From an uncultured Prevotellaceae bacterium (GTDB lineage Bacteria; Bacteroidota; Bacteroidia; Bacteroidales; Bacteroidaceae): a DNA stretch of 64,000 nt. The notes beneath the pieces were generated by a model, which did no database searches, was not told the origin of the DNA, and saw only the letters and a list, made by a program, of their open reading frames with translations. The translations under genes were made by a program, and so were the position numbers. Below, piece after piece: positions 16,648-35,099 of the stretch; within the stretch, counting starts at the first letter, position 1; the number at the start of each line of letters is the position of its first letter. The stretch lies in the NCBI GenBank assembly GCA_900318885.1, contig ONMN01000024.1, positions 1 to 64,000 of the forward strand, read 5' to 3'.

Positions 16648-16800
16648 TTACTCCTCCCAACCTTCATCACCATCATATTCTTTATACTGGTATCCACCCA
16701 GTGTACCACTACTCTGAAGCAGGGAACTGCTTTTACGCAGTTCCACTACTTGGAGGGTGGGTTTTAAATATTCTTTCTTAACGTCCTTTTTAACTTCCAT
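16648..16800 (-). CDS. 50-aa peptide with KPxLQVVEL motif
   Basis: ATG at 16800 opens a 50-codon frame: MEVKKDVKKEYLKPTLQVVE, then LRKSSSLLQSSGTLGGYQYK, then EYDGDEGWEE. Short proteins with a basic N-terminus, a KPxxxVVxL segment, a Ser/Gly centre and an acidic or aromatic tail recur in Bacteroidota genomes next to surface lipoprotein genes, in my experience. The sequence is stop-to-start coupled with the fimbrillin-like gene. Its upstream spacer is a 12-bp tandem repeat. It could be a leader, a secreted peptide or a partner of the lipoprotein; the function is unknown. Confidence 0.65.
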   Translation of the reverse strand: MEVKKDVKKEYLKPTLQVVELRKSSSLLQSSGTLGGYQYKEYDGDEGWEE

Positions 16801-16835
16801 TTTTTACTCCTATTTCTACTTCCATTTTAACTTCC
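16775..16835. repeat. 12-bp tandem repeat after the giant-gene stop
   Basis: Five units of 12-13 bp (TTCTTAACGTCC, TTTTTAACTTCC, ATTTTTTACTCC, TATTTCTACTTCC, ATTTTAACTTCC) start 3 bp beyond the stop of the 2768-aa gene. They run through the spacer into the first codons of the 50-aa gene. Read on the minus strand they are GGAAGT-AAAAT units. Confidence 0.7.
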
Positions 16836-16837
16836 GA

Positions 16838-25140
<8,303 letters not shown>

Positions 25141-25144
<4 letters not shown>

Positions 25145-28100
25145 CGTTTGTATATTTTGCGTCCTTTTTGAACAATAATACCTTTATATTTGGAATCTAC
25201 ACGTTGTCCGTTGAGGTTGAACGTTGGACGTTGAACGTTGAACGTTGAACGTTGAACGTTGGCGTCAATATCTTGAATTCCGGTTGCTTCATCTGCTAAC
25301 TGGAGGAACTCTACGAAGACACGATCGCCTAACAGGGGAAGGAGCTCGTAGGTTTTGGCATTGATGAGCGTGATGCAATAGCTCATGGGTGACGTGCTAC
25401 GGGTGTCGTCGGTCTTGGCATAGAGGAACGACTGGTCGTAGTAGTTGTCGTTGAACAACATGCAGCCGTATTCTGCCAAATCAGCATAGCGCTCAGGAGC
25501 CGGCAGCTGCCAGATGTCGAGACGGTCGTCGAACGAGGCACACCAGTAGTGCGGTATGTCGAAGTCGTCCTCGTCATAGCCCTCGCCCTCAATATTCTCC
25601 TCTTCCTCCATCATCTTCGTGAGGAGCTCATCAAGCTCTGCGGCAACTTTCTCGTCCACCAACGGCGTGGCATCGGAACGCTTGGCACGTACTAACAGGG
25701 GGAGTGCTGGCGGGAGTTCCATGTAACCGTCGGCCAGCAGATAAACGAGCGACACGGCATTGAGCGGCGTGTCCGTATTTTCGGCAAGCACCTCGCCATT
25801 GATGTCGGCCAGATAGGCGATGTCGTAGTAGTCGAGCATACGTTCGGTAATGCTCTGCGGCTCGCGCGGGTCGAGGAAGACGGGCTGCCAGCCGTCGGAA
25901 ACGGCCTCAGAGAGGCGTCGTGGAGCACTGGCATGCGTGGCGGGTTTAGCATTGGCTATCTTCGCCCACTGGGTCTGTCCGTACTTGACGGTCTTCTTGG
26001 AATGAGTGCTGTAGAACTGCAGGTAGAAGCGGTTAGGCTGAATGGTGGTGTAGCCGTCGGGAAGGACGAATTCCCCCTCTGTTCCCAGAGCGCCATTCCA
26101 TGCGTACATGAGCTCGTTGCTGACGATATTGGCAGGAATGGTGTCGTAGGCGGCAAAGAAGTTGCCGACATCTAAGGCAGACGCATAGCGTGCGACGCGA
26201 TGGTCGCTGGTAGCCTGGATGGTGATGGGGCTGCCGTCGGCGTTGCTCAGCACGTAGGTCCTTTCCCCATCGTCGCTGCCATTGTTCATCAGCCAGGGCT
26301 TGTTGAACGTATAGTCGACGGGCTGCGGACTGTTGCTGAGGGTCAGCGTGTGGACCGGTCCGGGCTTTGGCTGGTTGTCCTCTTTTATCACCTCACGGTA
26401 GGTGAACGTGCCGTTGCCGGCAATCTGAGTGAATGCAAACGGCAGTACCCACTCGTCGTAGAGCTTCGTGACCTTACGCTTGTAGATAACCTGCTTGACC
26501 TTGACGTCGCTGCTGCAGAAGAACGGCTCGCCATCGATGATGGTGAGTTCGTCCAGGGTCTGGTCATGGGGCACCGTCTGGCTCTTGTTGCCTGTGACGA
26601 TGCGGGCGTCAATTCGGTCGAGGATGCCCTGTGCATAGACAGGATATTCGTTTAGCTTGCCCTGTGCCTTCTGACGCTCGTCGGCTGTTGCATTTTGCTC
26701 GTTAATCCAGATGCAGTTGGTGACCTTCGACAAGTTGCTGAAAGCGTACAGCGGATTCTTGTTGACAACCCCCTGATTGCCCGTGTTGGTCAGTACGCCC
26801 GTGGCAGAGCAGTGGTCTATCTGGCCATTGCCTGAATTCTTATAGATAAGGGCTCCAATAAGGCGCTTAAGAGGCATATCTGTACCAGCAATACCAGCAA
26901 GTCTCTTGATTTCGCCACAGAAATGACAGTTGCGGATGGTTCCCTGGTTATCGTAGGCGATGCCGCCACAGTTCTTGGTGGTTACTATGGTGCCAGCCAC
27001 ACGCAGTCCTTCGAGCTCTGCTCCCGGTGCTATTTGGGCGAACAGTCCTACGGCGGTACCCTCGTTGTGGAACCTGATGGTGTGACCGCGGCCATGGAAG
27101 GTGCCTTTCAGCGTGATGGCCCTTTCCTTGTCCCAGTTGTTCAGGTCAATATCCCTGGCCAGGTAGTAGATGCCGGTCTGATTGTGGATGCTGGCAAACT
27201 GGCTGGCGGTATAGATGTACTGGCCTGCCTGAATCTTGGCGGAAATCAGGACGTCATGGTCGGGCATGGTAAAGGAGAAGGTATAGACGTTCTCGGTATT
27301 GTCGGTGAACGGGCACTGGAAGGCGTCGCTTCCGTCAGGTGCCGAAATGGTGATGCTCTCCAGATGGTTGTTGCCATCCACCCTCACGGTTGCGGTGACC
27401 AGAGTGCCGGCATTGGCGGCCTCTGGTGAGAGTTGCTGCAGTTTGACGTTGGCAGTCTCGGCGAACGTGATGGCATGGCCGCCCACGTACTTGCTCTTGA
27501 GGCTGGCAATATAGACGTAGTAGTCCTTGGGGGCCTGATAGATTACGTCGGTCATACCGGCAGGCGTCTTCGCTGTCACGCCCTGACAGAGTTCGCCTCT
27601 GGAATTGCCCGGATTGGGAACATAGTAATTGCGCTCAATGGTGACGCTGTCCTGGTCGTTGCATATCATATAGGCTTGTCCGTCGCCAGCGACAAACATG
27701 CCACTGAAGACGTTATCCCTGATGACGGCATGTTTTCCCTGACGGGCCACGCCATAGACCATCGGGGCATCTAAGCCGTCGCAGAGGACGTGGCAGTAGG
27801 CGATGGTGCCTCCCTCATCAGTGGAGCTGTTGTGTCCGGCAATACCGCAGGCGAAGGAAGCCGTTCGCTCGTTTTTCACGGAGCCGCTTACCTCGCAGTC
27901 TTCGATGACACCCTTGTTAAACCTGCAGATGCCACCTATATTGTCTTCACTTTCAGCTCCAATTTTTACTCCCTTCAAATTTGCGGTGACATAGAGATGG
28001 CGAACGGAGCCTTTTGTCTTGATGGTGTGAAAGAGGCTGCAATTGCCTCCGTAGGTGATACGGTGGCCGTTACCGTCGAAATCACCCATGAGTTCAATTT

Positions 28101-30426
28101 CTTTCTTGTTCCATTCGTTACCCAGGTTAAGATTGGTATCGAGGCGGAACGTTCCACACTGCTGTGAGAGACTATCTAACTGCTGCGCAGTAGTAATGGG
28201 TACGATAAACTCGCCTATCAACGTGATGTAAGGGGTTGGCATGACAAAGGAATAGGTGCCTGCACCGGTGTTCTTATCCACCTTCACCTCCTGGAACTGC
28301 ACGACGTTGGCAGGGAAGGTCCTGATTTGCTTTAACTGGCAACCGGCTTTGGGCTTGACCGTGACAACGACGGTTTCACCCGTCTTCACAAACTCTTTAT
28401 CGACCTCGATCTCGCCGCCGATATAGCTTGTGAGCATCACTTTCTGTTTTTCAACAGTCGGAGTAACATCGAGGTTGTCGTCGTCTTTTCTGACGTAGCG
28501 GAAGACGGTCTCATTGGTAGCCATGTTAATAGAGCAGGGCTCCAGGATTTCAGGTTCATCATCAGGCAAGTCTACATATCCACGACGAGGAGCACTTCCA
28601 GTGTTCCCCTCGGCAGGAACATCGATTGACACCTCTTTGATGCAATATCCATCATCAGCCTTTGCTTTGATGATGATGACATCACCTTTTATCGCCTTGA
28701 TAGTGGTACCCTGTTCATCAGTGGCTGTATTGATCAGCGTCAGGGTGGCATGCTCTTTATTGACGATGCGCATTGTGCTTTCCTCGCCCGACGGCGTATA
28801 TTCGATGGTGGCGTCGGTTTTGCCCATCTTGAAGACAAGCACGTGTTCGTTCTTGATGGACTTGCCATCCGTGGGAAGCAGCAGGCAGAGGTTGTCAAAC
28901 GCCGGACCTTCATAGCTGCGCTTATTAATGTCTTCGGCCTGGCCTTCTACCAACATCTTCACCTTGGTTGCTGTGCCATCGATGGTGAGGAGCTTGCACT
29001 CGGTAACCCAGTCCTTCACCTTTCCGGGAAGGTCGGCAACAGCCTGAGTTTCAGACTTGCCATTACCCTCGGATACGATACTGACCTTTGCCAGACGGGA
29101 ACCGTAGGGCATGATGCTGGCAATGGCTCCAATCTTCAATTTGTTATTTTCCTTGGCACTGGCGGGAAAGGTGTATTTGCTGAGGTCCACAGTCTGCTCC
29201 ATGCTGTTGACTCCGCTAGTGCGCCAAAATTTATTGCCTTCGGAATCGGTAAAGGTCTTGACGGGAAGTTGCTCGCCGTCGTTTTTGGAGGTATCTGTCC
29301 AGCTATTCATGCTCTCGTCAGCATAGCTGTTCTTCAGCACATTGTGGTACACCACCGTATTGCTCGCGCCTGTTGCAGTGTAACTGACACTGAAGGTATC
29401 AGGCATCAGGAACACCACAGGAACTTCTTGCCCCTCGCGTGCCACGCCGGGGTAGCCGGGAATCATCTCGGGAACGAAGGCCTTGACGCGATTGGATTTC
29501 TTGGTGTCATTGACACTGAAAGAATGTACTTCCTCAACACTATACTCGACCGTGACTTTCTCCATATTCATCTTGAAGCGATAAACGGTCTTCCAGCCGC
29601 CGCCTTCAAGACGCTCCGTGCTCACAAGCCACGATGACTTGCAGCCCGTGATGGTTACATTGGCAGGGATGTAGCCCTTATCTGTCACCAGCGTAAGATC
29701 GACCTCTTCGCGTCCCTTCGGAGCGTTATTGCTCAAAGTGGCCTGAATGTGGTCCAACTTATTGGGCAAAACAACTTCATAATTCTTCTTGCCGAAGATG
29801 GGAGTGACATGTACGGTCTTGTTCGTGTTTGGCAACGTGATCTTCACGGTATCCGCACTTTTTATGACAAGGCTCGGATTGATATTGGTGACTTCGACAT
29901 CCACCAGCTCGTGAGTTTTTTTATGATCGTCGCCCAATACGGGAATCAAGACGATTTGCATGTTAGGCAAATTCTTTACCACAGCAATGTTGTCTTCTTC
30001 GTAGGCTAAACCATACAGCGGCTTTAACTTGTCAGAAGCATATTTATACTGATGGATAATCAGCGAATCCAAGGGGGCAAAGAATGCCCACACCTCGACG
30101 TCGCCATCGGGCATCGTGAACTCGAAGTTCTGTGTCTTGTTGCCACGATCATCTGGATATGAACTCGTGTTTCTGGCCGTTTTGGTCACACCAAGTCCGC
30201 CGTTGGCGTTTCGTTTGGCATAGAACAGGCCTCTCGACAAGCCATAGCCACTTTCAGGGTTGACATCGACCTTCGCCGTACCGCCGGCAGCACAAGTCTG
30301 GGGATTAATACTCACTCCCCCATGCTCCATGGGGTAGTGAGTACTTTTCAATATATTATAATTTTGTGCCCATACACCGACAGAGATAAACAACATCAGT
30401 GCCGTCAATAATCTAGATGTTTTCAT
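25141..30426 (-). CDS. Large T9SS-type surface protein with InlB-like and GLUG repeats
   Basis: About 1761 aa from the ATG at 30426 (MKTSRLLTALMLFISVGVWA); the longer frame uses a TTG. The first 750 residues contain repeated beta-rich modules with phrases such as GYGLSRGLFYAKRNA and KAKADDGYCIKEVSI, like divergent InlB B-type repeats. GLUG-type blocks follow (MGDFDGNGHRITYGGNCSLF; KGTFHGRGHTIRFHNEGTAV). The last 500 residues match the C-terminal block of the 2768-aa protein (YWCASFDDRLDIWQLP against YWCSTFAGRYDVWQIP). It ends in a T9SS-like tail (FNLNGQRVDSKYKGIIVQKG). A surface role is inferred. Confidence 0.83.
25216..25262. repeat. Heptamer GTTGAAC repeat inside a coding linker
   Basis: Six and a half units of GTTGAAC, one with a change (GTTGGAC), run from 25216 to 25262. 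On the minus strand they encode NVQRSTFNVQRPTFN, just before the T9SS-like tail of the 1761-aa protein. Three heptamers make 21 bp, so the frame is kept every three units. Confidence 0.9.
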
Positions 30427-30429
30427 ATC

Positions 30430-30485
30430 GTTCAAAGTTCAATGTTCAACGCTTAATGTTCAATGTTCAACGTTCAACGTTCAAT
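30430..30485. repeat. Heptamer GTTCAAY repeat in spacer, overlapping a stop codon
   Basis: Eight consecutive 7-bp units fill the spacer: GTTCAAA, GTTCAAT, GTTCAAC, GCTTAAT, GTTCAAT, GTTCAAC, GTTCAAC, GTTCAAT. The last unit overlaps the stop codon (30481-30483) of the upstream minus-strand gene. Confidence 0.9.
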
Positions 30486-31188
30486 TTCTCTTCAGGTACT
30501 TCTTCCCCTGATAGATATAGAGTCCTTTGGGAAGACCGCTGAACGGATCACGCATGTCAGTCACCTTGCGCACCACACGGCCATGCATGTCGTAGACGTT
30601 ATAATCCGTATGCTTCTGCAATGACGGCTTTTCCGCTGTGGGTACCTTGATAGCCGTAGGATACGGATTGGCACCGAGATACTCATAATACAGATAGGGA
30701 CGCAGATTTTCTCCAGGCTTTTTCTCATCTTCCGGTCCGTAAGCCACAGCCTGCACCAGGGCACCTTCGTTATCATAGATGAAGTACATGCCATCTGTCA
30801 GGTATGGCTGACCATCAATCTTTTTTTCTGTATAATACTGCAGGACAGACTCGTTGGTGGCATTGAGAATAATGTAATCAGTGGAGGTGACCTCACCAGT
30901 GTTGGGGTCTAAATCGTTGGAGATGACAAGGATGGTATTGCTCGCCTCGTCCACATATTCTACAATAGTTTCATCCTCTTTACCTTCATCCGAGTCGTCA
31001 TGCTTGTACGTAGTACTATATTCCAGACGGATTTCGCCCGTAACATAGTCATGCGAATACACTTCGACGATTGTGGCATCTTGTTCCTCGTCGTATGTGG
31101 TACTGATGTTCCATTTAGTCTTTAGGGTGCCATCGATATTTTCCTGATAGGTGATGTTATTTTCGTCCTCGATGATGGTACGCGACAC
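30481..31188 (-). CDS. C-terminal part of a frameshifted GLUG/T9SS surface protein
   Basis: An open frame of 235 codons whose nominal start (MSRTIIEDENN) is internal. Reading further back the same frame gives WDNSRELVSRTIIEDENN, directly continuing the upstream frame that reaches 31122 (frameshift near 31215). It has beta-rich repeats (ATIVEVYSHDYVTGEIRLEY; TILVISNDLDPNTGEVTSTD) and a clear T9SS type A-like tail (YNVYDMHGRVVRKVT, then KGLYIYQGKKYLKRN). Alone it has no signal peptide, so it is best seen as the 3' part of the preceding gene. Confidence 0.75.
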   Translation of the reverse strand: MSRTIIEDENNITYQENIDGTLKTKWNISTTYDEEQDATIVEVYSHDYVTGEIRLEYSTTYKHDDSDEGKEDETIVEYVDEASNTILVISNDLDPNTGEVTSTDYIILNATNESVLQYYTEKKIDGQPYLTDGMYFIYDNEGALVQAVAYGPEDEKKPGENLRPYLYYEYLGANPYPTAIKVPTAEKPSLQKHTDYNVYDMHGRVVRKVTDMRDPFSGLPKGLYIYQGKKYLKRN

Positions 31189-33242
31189 AAGTTCGCGGGA
31201 GTTGTCCCAGAGGGAGTGGGCGTATTCGTGTCGATTTGTTCATTCATTCCAGACCAGTCATCAATCGTCTCTACTACTGGCTTTACCTTATCAGGTGAGA
31301 CGAGAAGGTATTCCGACTTTCTGAGAAAGGTCGAATCGGGAGAAAGCATATAAGACTCAAAGCTTAACAGCTCGCCTCCGTCCATGGGTTTGAACAGTTC
31401 AAATCCTTCATCAAATTCTTCATCAGAGACAATGCGTGTCACAATGTATGTGCGATCGAAATCCGCATAATCAACGGAATCTTTCTTGATGACTTCCTCA
31501 AAGGAAGTGCCTGAGGCGGCAATAGCGTCATCGTCGGAATAGCCGCCGATAATCTCTATCTCCCGTTCCTTCTCACTCAGCTCAATGCCGCCGTCCTCCG
31601 AAAGCTCTGACAATTGGACGCGACGTGGTATGGCATTCCACACGGTGGGAATGTCAGAGTTTGGCATGGCCTTAATGTCGGTGTTGACCACCGGAATGGG
31701 GTAGGAGTCATTCTGCGACATCATGAAGGTTGTCGAGTCACTTTCTTCATTAAGCAGCTCCAGCATATTGTATGTTGACATCATGTCACGACTGACTAAC
31801 TTGAGACCATCGGCCTCGCCATGTGTGGTGAAACAGTGGCGGAATGTGGTGGTCGTCAGTTCGTCCGGCTCACCGTCCATGCTGTTGGTGGCAGCACCAT
31901 AGCTGTTCAGGATGTGTCCGTATGGCAAACCGCATGCCATGGGGTTCCAGTGGCCTGCTGTCCTGATAGGAGATACGGACGCACAATTCTGGAAGGTGAC
32001 GTGCTGGTCGGCATATCCTACGAGACTTCCGACATAGTTCTGGCCTTCCAATACGCCGAAACTGGCACAGTTGATGATGTCGCAATAGGCCGCATAACCC
32101 ACGATACCGCCTACGCAGGCTGTACCCTTCATGGTGTTTTCAGCATCGAAGATGAGATTGGCAATGACGGCATGCGACTTGAGCGTTCCCTTAGCTACGC
32201 CCACGAGGCCTAAGCAGTCGATGCCCTGGAAGCAGTTGACGATGCCGCGAATACGGTGTCCGTTGCCGTTGATCACACCCTGGAACGGATGTTCGAAGGA
32301 TCCTAAGGGCAGCATGGTTACTTCATTGCTGAATTTCAGGTCGGCCTTGATGTCAATACCGATGTTACCGGGGATTTGGCCTAACTGCACCATCTCAGCC
32401 AGGATACGCATCTCACTGGCATCGTAAACTTCGTACACCGAATGATCTGCATTACTCTTAGGCTTGTGCAGTCCACACACGGTGCATTTGTCGTCCGCGC
32501 CAAAAACATGAGATTTGATGCTGTCTTTGCGTTCTATTTCAGAATAGGGACAGTGCTCGCAAATACGCAATTTTCCCATATTGGACAGACAGCTGGTATT
32601 GGTCGTAGAACTTTCCTTCAGACTGTGCTCCTTGTATTTAGGAGGGAGATAGATGGTGCTGTCAATGCCACAGACTGCGCATTTAGCCTCTTTTTCACCT
32701 CGTTGACCGCATATCGGTTCACGCAATAACCTCGTTTCGCTGAAATCATGGACATGAATATACATGGCGTTGATGCCACCAGCCATGATACAATTTAGTG
32801 CGGAATAACTGGCTTCAAGAGTGATATAGTGCTTTCCGGCTTCAAGAGTGATGATATCTGAATTAATGTCAAGTAAGTTCCTATCTTGACTAGTTTTGGC
32901 TATCTTATCTTTTTTCGCAGTGAACTTAATTATACGGCTTCTACCGGCCGTCTTACCCTCTTCTACCATTAACTTGATGAAGACGTTGTATTCAAGGGTT
33001 GCCATTTTTCCGTTCGGAACAATGACGGAGAATATCATCGTGGCTTTCTTTGTCTGTTCTACGATCGTTAATCCTCCTTTATCCGTCATCTGGAAGCCGT
33101 CTATCTCAGGCGTGGAGATGACAATCCCATCACTCGTAGTGCCGCCGTTGAAAAGAAACGGCTTCTTAATCCCGTAGCCAAAACTGCTGATGGAAAGGGA
33201 AAACAATAAAACGGTCAAAATATAAAAAAACTTCCTGCCCAT
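31122..33242 (-). CDS. N-terminal part of a frameshifted GLUG surface protein
   Basis: From ATG 33242 (MGRKFFYILTVLLFSLSISS, a signal peptide) the frame has a beta-rich domain and then CxxC-bearing modules with nearby His (CAVCGIDSTIYLPPKYKEHS; CEHCPY; CTVCGLHKPKSNADHS; about 175-270). GLUG repeats follow at about 300-480 (FQGVINGNGHRIRGIV). True coding seems to end near 31215 after TNTPTP; the last 30 residues (LCRVPSSRTKITSPIRKISM) are out of frame, and the protein continues in the frame ending at 30481. One missing base would restore a single protein of about 930 aa. Confidence 0.75.
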   Translation of the reverse strand: MGRKFFYILTVLLFSLSISSFGYGIKKPFLFNGGTTSDGIVISTPEIDGFQMTDKGGLTIVEQTKKATMIFSVIVPNGKMATLEYNVFIKLMVEEGKTAGRSRIIKFTAKKDKIAKTSQDRNLLDINSDIITLEAGKHYITLEASYSALNCIMAGGINAMYIHVHDFSETRLLREPICGQRGEKEAKCAVCGIDSTIYLPPKYKEHSLKESSTTNTSCLSNMGKLRICEHCPYSEIERKDSIKSHVFGADDKCTVCGLHKPKSNADHSVYEVYDASEMRILAEMVQLGQIPGNIGIDIKADLKFSNEVTMLPLGSFEHPFQGVINGNGHRIRGIVNCFQGIDCLGLVGVAKGTLKSHAVIANLIFDAENTMKGTACVGGIVGYAAYCDIINCASFGVLEGQNYVGSLVGYADQHVTFQNCASVSPIRTAGHWNPMACGLPYGHILNSYGAATNSMDGEPDELTTTTFRHCFTTHGEADGLKLVSRDMMSTYNMLELLNEESDSTTFMMSQNDSYPIPVVNTDIKAMPNSDIPTVWNAIPRRVQLSELSEDGGIELSEKEREIEIIGGYSDDDAIAASGTSFEEVIKKDSVDYADFDRTYIVTRIVSDEEFDEGFELFKPMDGGELLSFESYMLSPDSTFLRKSEYLLVSPDKVKPVVETIDDWSGMNEQIDTNTPTPSGTTPANLCRVPSSRTKITSPIRKISMAP

Positions 33243-33250
33243 ATCTCTTT

Positions 33251-33299
33251 CAATTATCAATTATCAATTGTCAATTCTCAATTATCAATTGTCAATTCT
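33251..33299. repeat. Heptamer CAATTNT repeat in spacer, at a stop codon
   Basis: Seven units (CAATTAT, CAATTAT, CAATTGT, CAATTCT, CAATTAT, CAATTGT, CAATTCT) fill the spacer between two minus-strand genes. The run ends right at the stop (33299-33301) of the upstream gene. Confidence 0.9.
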
Positions 33300-35068
33300 C
33301 ACTGCTGTGACGCTGCTTCCGGCAACGTGGCATCCGATCCGCTGCCACAGATGGCCTCGAAGACATTCCCCGTCAGTGTTCCCTTGGCGTTGGTACCACA
33401 GATACCGCCGGCATAGTCGCGCACACCGCCAACCCATACGTTGCTTTCGGTGGTGCACTTGGAGATAGTGCCCTTGTTGAGTCCACAGATACCGCCGAGG
33501 TTCTTGCCCATATCTATCGAGCTCATCACAGAGAATATCACGTGACAGCTGTCAATGGTTCCACTGTTGACACCCGCGATGGCGCCGATATAGTCCCAGC
33601 CGCGCATGTTGCATGCAGCCATGCCCACGTTCTTCACGACGCCATCCTTGCCGATAGCACCGAAGAGTCCGCGATAGCCGCAGCCTGCCACGGGTTCTTC
33701 TGTCTGGAGCATCGTGATGACGTGACCGCCACCGTCGAAGGTTCCCTCGAATGACGTACTGTCAGTATCACCGATAGGTTGCCACGGCACTTTGACGAAG
33801 TCTTCGGCAATCAGGTCGTTGTCAAGACGGAAATGGGTCTTGGGACGGCGGTTGTTGACATAGTCGGCAATCCAGTAGAGGTTGCCGAAGGTCCTGACGA
33901 CATAGGTGCTGTCGCTACCGGAATACTCCACAGCGGGACGCTCGTAGGGGTGCAGACACTTCTTGTTGGTGCAGAAGCCGTTGTCGTCGTAGCTATGGTC
34001 CGTGCCAGGCTCATTAAAGTATACCACATGGTAACACTGGCTGCAGGTATATTTCACGAGGGTGTTTTCGCAGTCCTGTCTCACCACCTCGCGACGCTCC
34101 AGCGAATGGGGGAGTTTCTTGATGAATTGGCAGTCGCCGCAGTAAATCATGTGATAGTAATCGTCGACGGGCAACTTCTCCTTGCCAAAGTTCTTGTGCT
34201 GCGCCTTAATGACATAGTCACACACCAGACACCGCTGGTTGTGATTTCCCCAGTCAGCGGAATAGGTTGCCCATTTATGCTTCTCCGTAACCTCTTTTCC
34301 ACACTCCTTACATTTCTTGTAGTGTACTGAGTCGGGGTCGATTTTGCCGGTTTTCTCGGTGTATTGCATCCATGCATCATGGCCATAGGCCTGCTCGAAG
34401 TGGTGGGGCTCTTGTATGGTGAGCTTGCAATCGTCAAGGTTGCAATAATGCTCGTGCTCGAGGATGCTTCCGTTGGGCAATTTCCTGTACTGCGATTTGT
34501 GATTATGCCAGGTGAAGAGGAAGTAGCGTCCACCACCGGCATGACCGCCGCTAACGGTCTGATTCTTACCCGCCGTCGGCTTGCTGCTCCTGACCTCCGC
34601 CCACTTGAGCACGCGCTGGTTGAAATCTTGGTTGCCCGTATGGCTATAATAGACATGGTCCTGTTTAGGATATGCGCCTCCATAAATGCTATAGTTGCGG
34701 CCGTTCAGTCCACCATAATAGGTCTTGTCCTGTTGTGATTGCGCCTGGTAGTAGGGAGCCGGTATGTAATCCTTTTTCCCCTCATTGAACTCTTTGCCAT
34801 AGGCATTCTTCCTATCTGCCGTTACTTTCACGTCGGTGATGTATTCTTTCGGGTTCGTACCGGTCTTAAATACGGCAAACACGTAGCCACCGCCACGTCC
34901 TTTGCGGAAATCCAAATCGAAGTCACCTGCGCCATGATAGCCGTTAGCCTCGGGAGCAAGACTGTCTTTTTCCTGCACTGCCACAACTTTAATCTCCGTT
35001 ACAAAGCCTTGAGCCATGGCAGCGGTAGTGGATAGTGAAAAGAGAATAGTAAATAGTATTTGTTTCAT
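33299..35068 (-). CDS. Secreted protein with MABP-like, Cys-rich and GLUG regions
   Basis: About 589 aa from ATG 35068 (signal MKQILFTILFSLSTTAAMAQ). Residues about 25-90 (FVTEIKVVAVQ, GAGDFDLDFRKGRGGGYVFA, KEYITDVKV) look like the MABP beta-prism, a membrane-binding fold that accompanies some MACPF proteins; this is a by-eye match. The centre has five or more CxxC pairs (KKCKECGKEV, RCLVCDYV, YCGDCQF, YTCSQCYHV) suggesting zinc modules. GLUG repeats follow (FEGTFDGGGHVITMLQ). There is no T9SS tail. It directly follows the six MACPF genes, so it may be a membrane- or target-binding partner. Confidence 0.75.
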   Translation of the reverse strand: MKQILFTILFSLSTTAAMAQGFVTEIKVVAVQEKDSLAPEANGYHGAGDFDLDFRKGRGGGYVFAVFKTGTNPKEYITDVKVTADRKNAYGKEFNEGKKDYIPAPYYQAQSQQDKTYYGGLNGRNYSIYGGAYPKQDHVYYSHTGNQDFNQRVLKWAEVRSSKPTAGKNQTVSGGHAGGGRYFLFTWHNHKSQYRKLPNGSILEHEHYCNLDDCKLTIQEPHHFEQAYGHDAWMQYTEKTGKIDPDSVHYKKCKECGKEVTEKHKWATYSADWGNHNQRCLVCDYVIKAQHKNFGKEKLPVDDYYHMIYCGDCQFIKKLPHSLERREVVRQDCENTLVKYTCSQCYHVVYFNEPGTDHSYDDNGFCTNKKCLHPYERPAVEYSGSDSTYVVRTFGNLYWIADYVNNRRPKTHFRLDNDLIAEDFVKVPWQPIGDTDSTSFEGTFDGGGHVITMLQTEEPVAGCGYRGLFGAIGKDGVVKNVGMAACNMRGWDYIGAIAGVNSGTIDSCHVIFSVMSSIDMGKNLGGICGLNKGTISKCTTESNVWVGGVRDYAGGICGTNAKGTLTGNVFEAICGSGSDATLPEAASQQ

Positions 35069-35071
35069 AAC

Positions 35072-35099
35072 GTTCAATGTTCAATGTTCAACGTTCATT
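35072..35099. repeat. Heptamer GTTCAAT repeat in spacer, at a stop codon
   Basis: Four units (GTTCAAT, GTTCAAT, GTTCAAC, GTTCATT) fill the spacer between MACPF gene 6 and the MABP-like gene, abutting the stop codon at 35099-35101. Confidence 0.85.

Noticed and set aside
16644-16709. N-terminal extension of the fimbrillin-like lipoprotein (MVHWVDTSIKNMMVMK)
   Set aside because: It overlaps the 50-aa gene in another frame, and a proper lipoprotein signal begins at 16643.
31122-31214. The last 30 residues of the GLUG frame (ending KITSPIRKISMAP) as true protein
   Set aside because: They read out of frame over the sequence that continues naturally in the neighbouring frame, so they are a product of the frameshift.
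31210-31216. Programmed -1 frameshift between the two GLUG frames
   Set aside because: The local sequence CCCTCTGGGAC has no X XXY YYZ slippery heptamer, so an ordinary indel or sequencing error is simpler.
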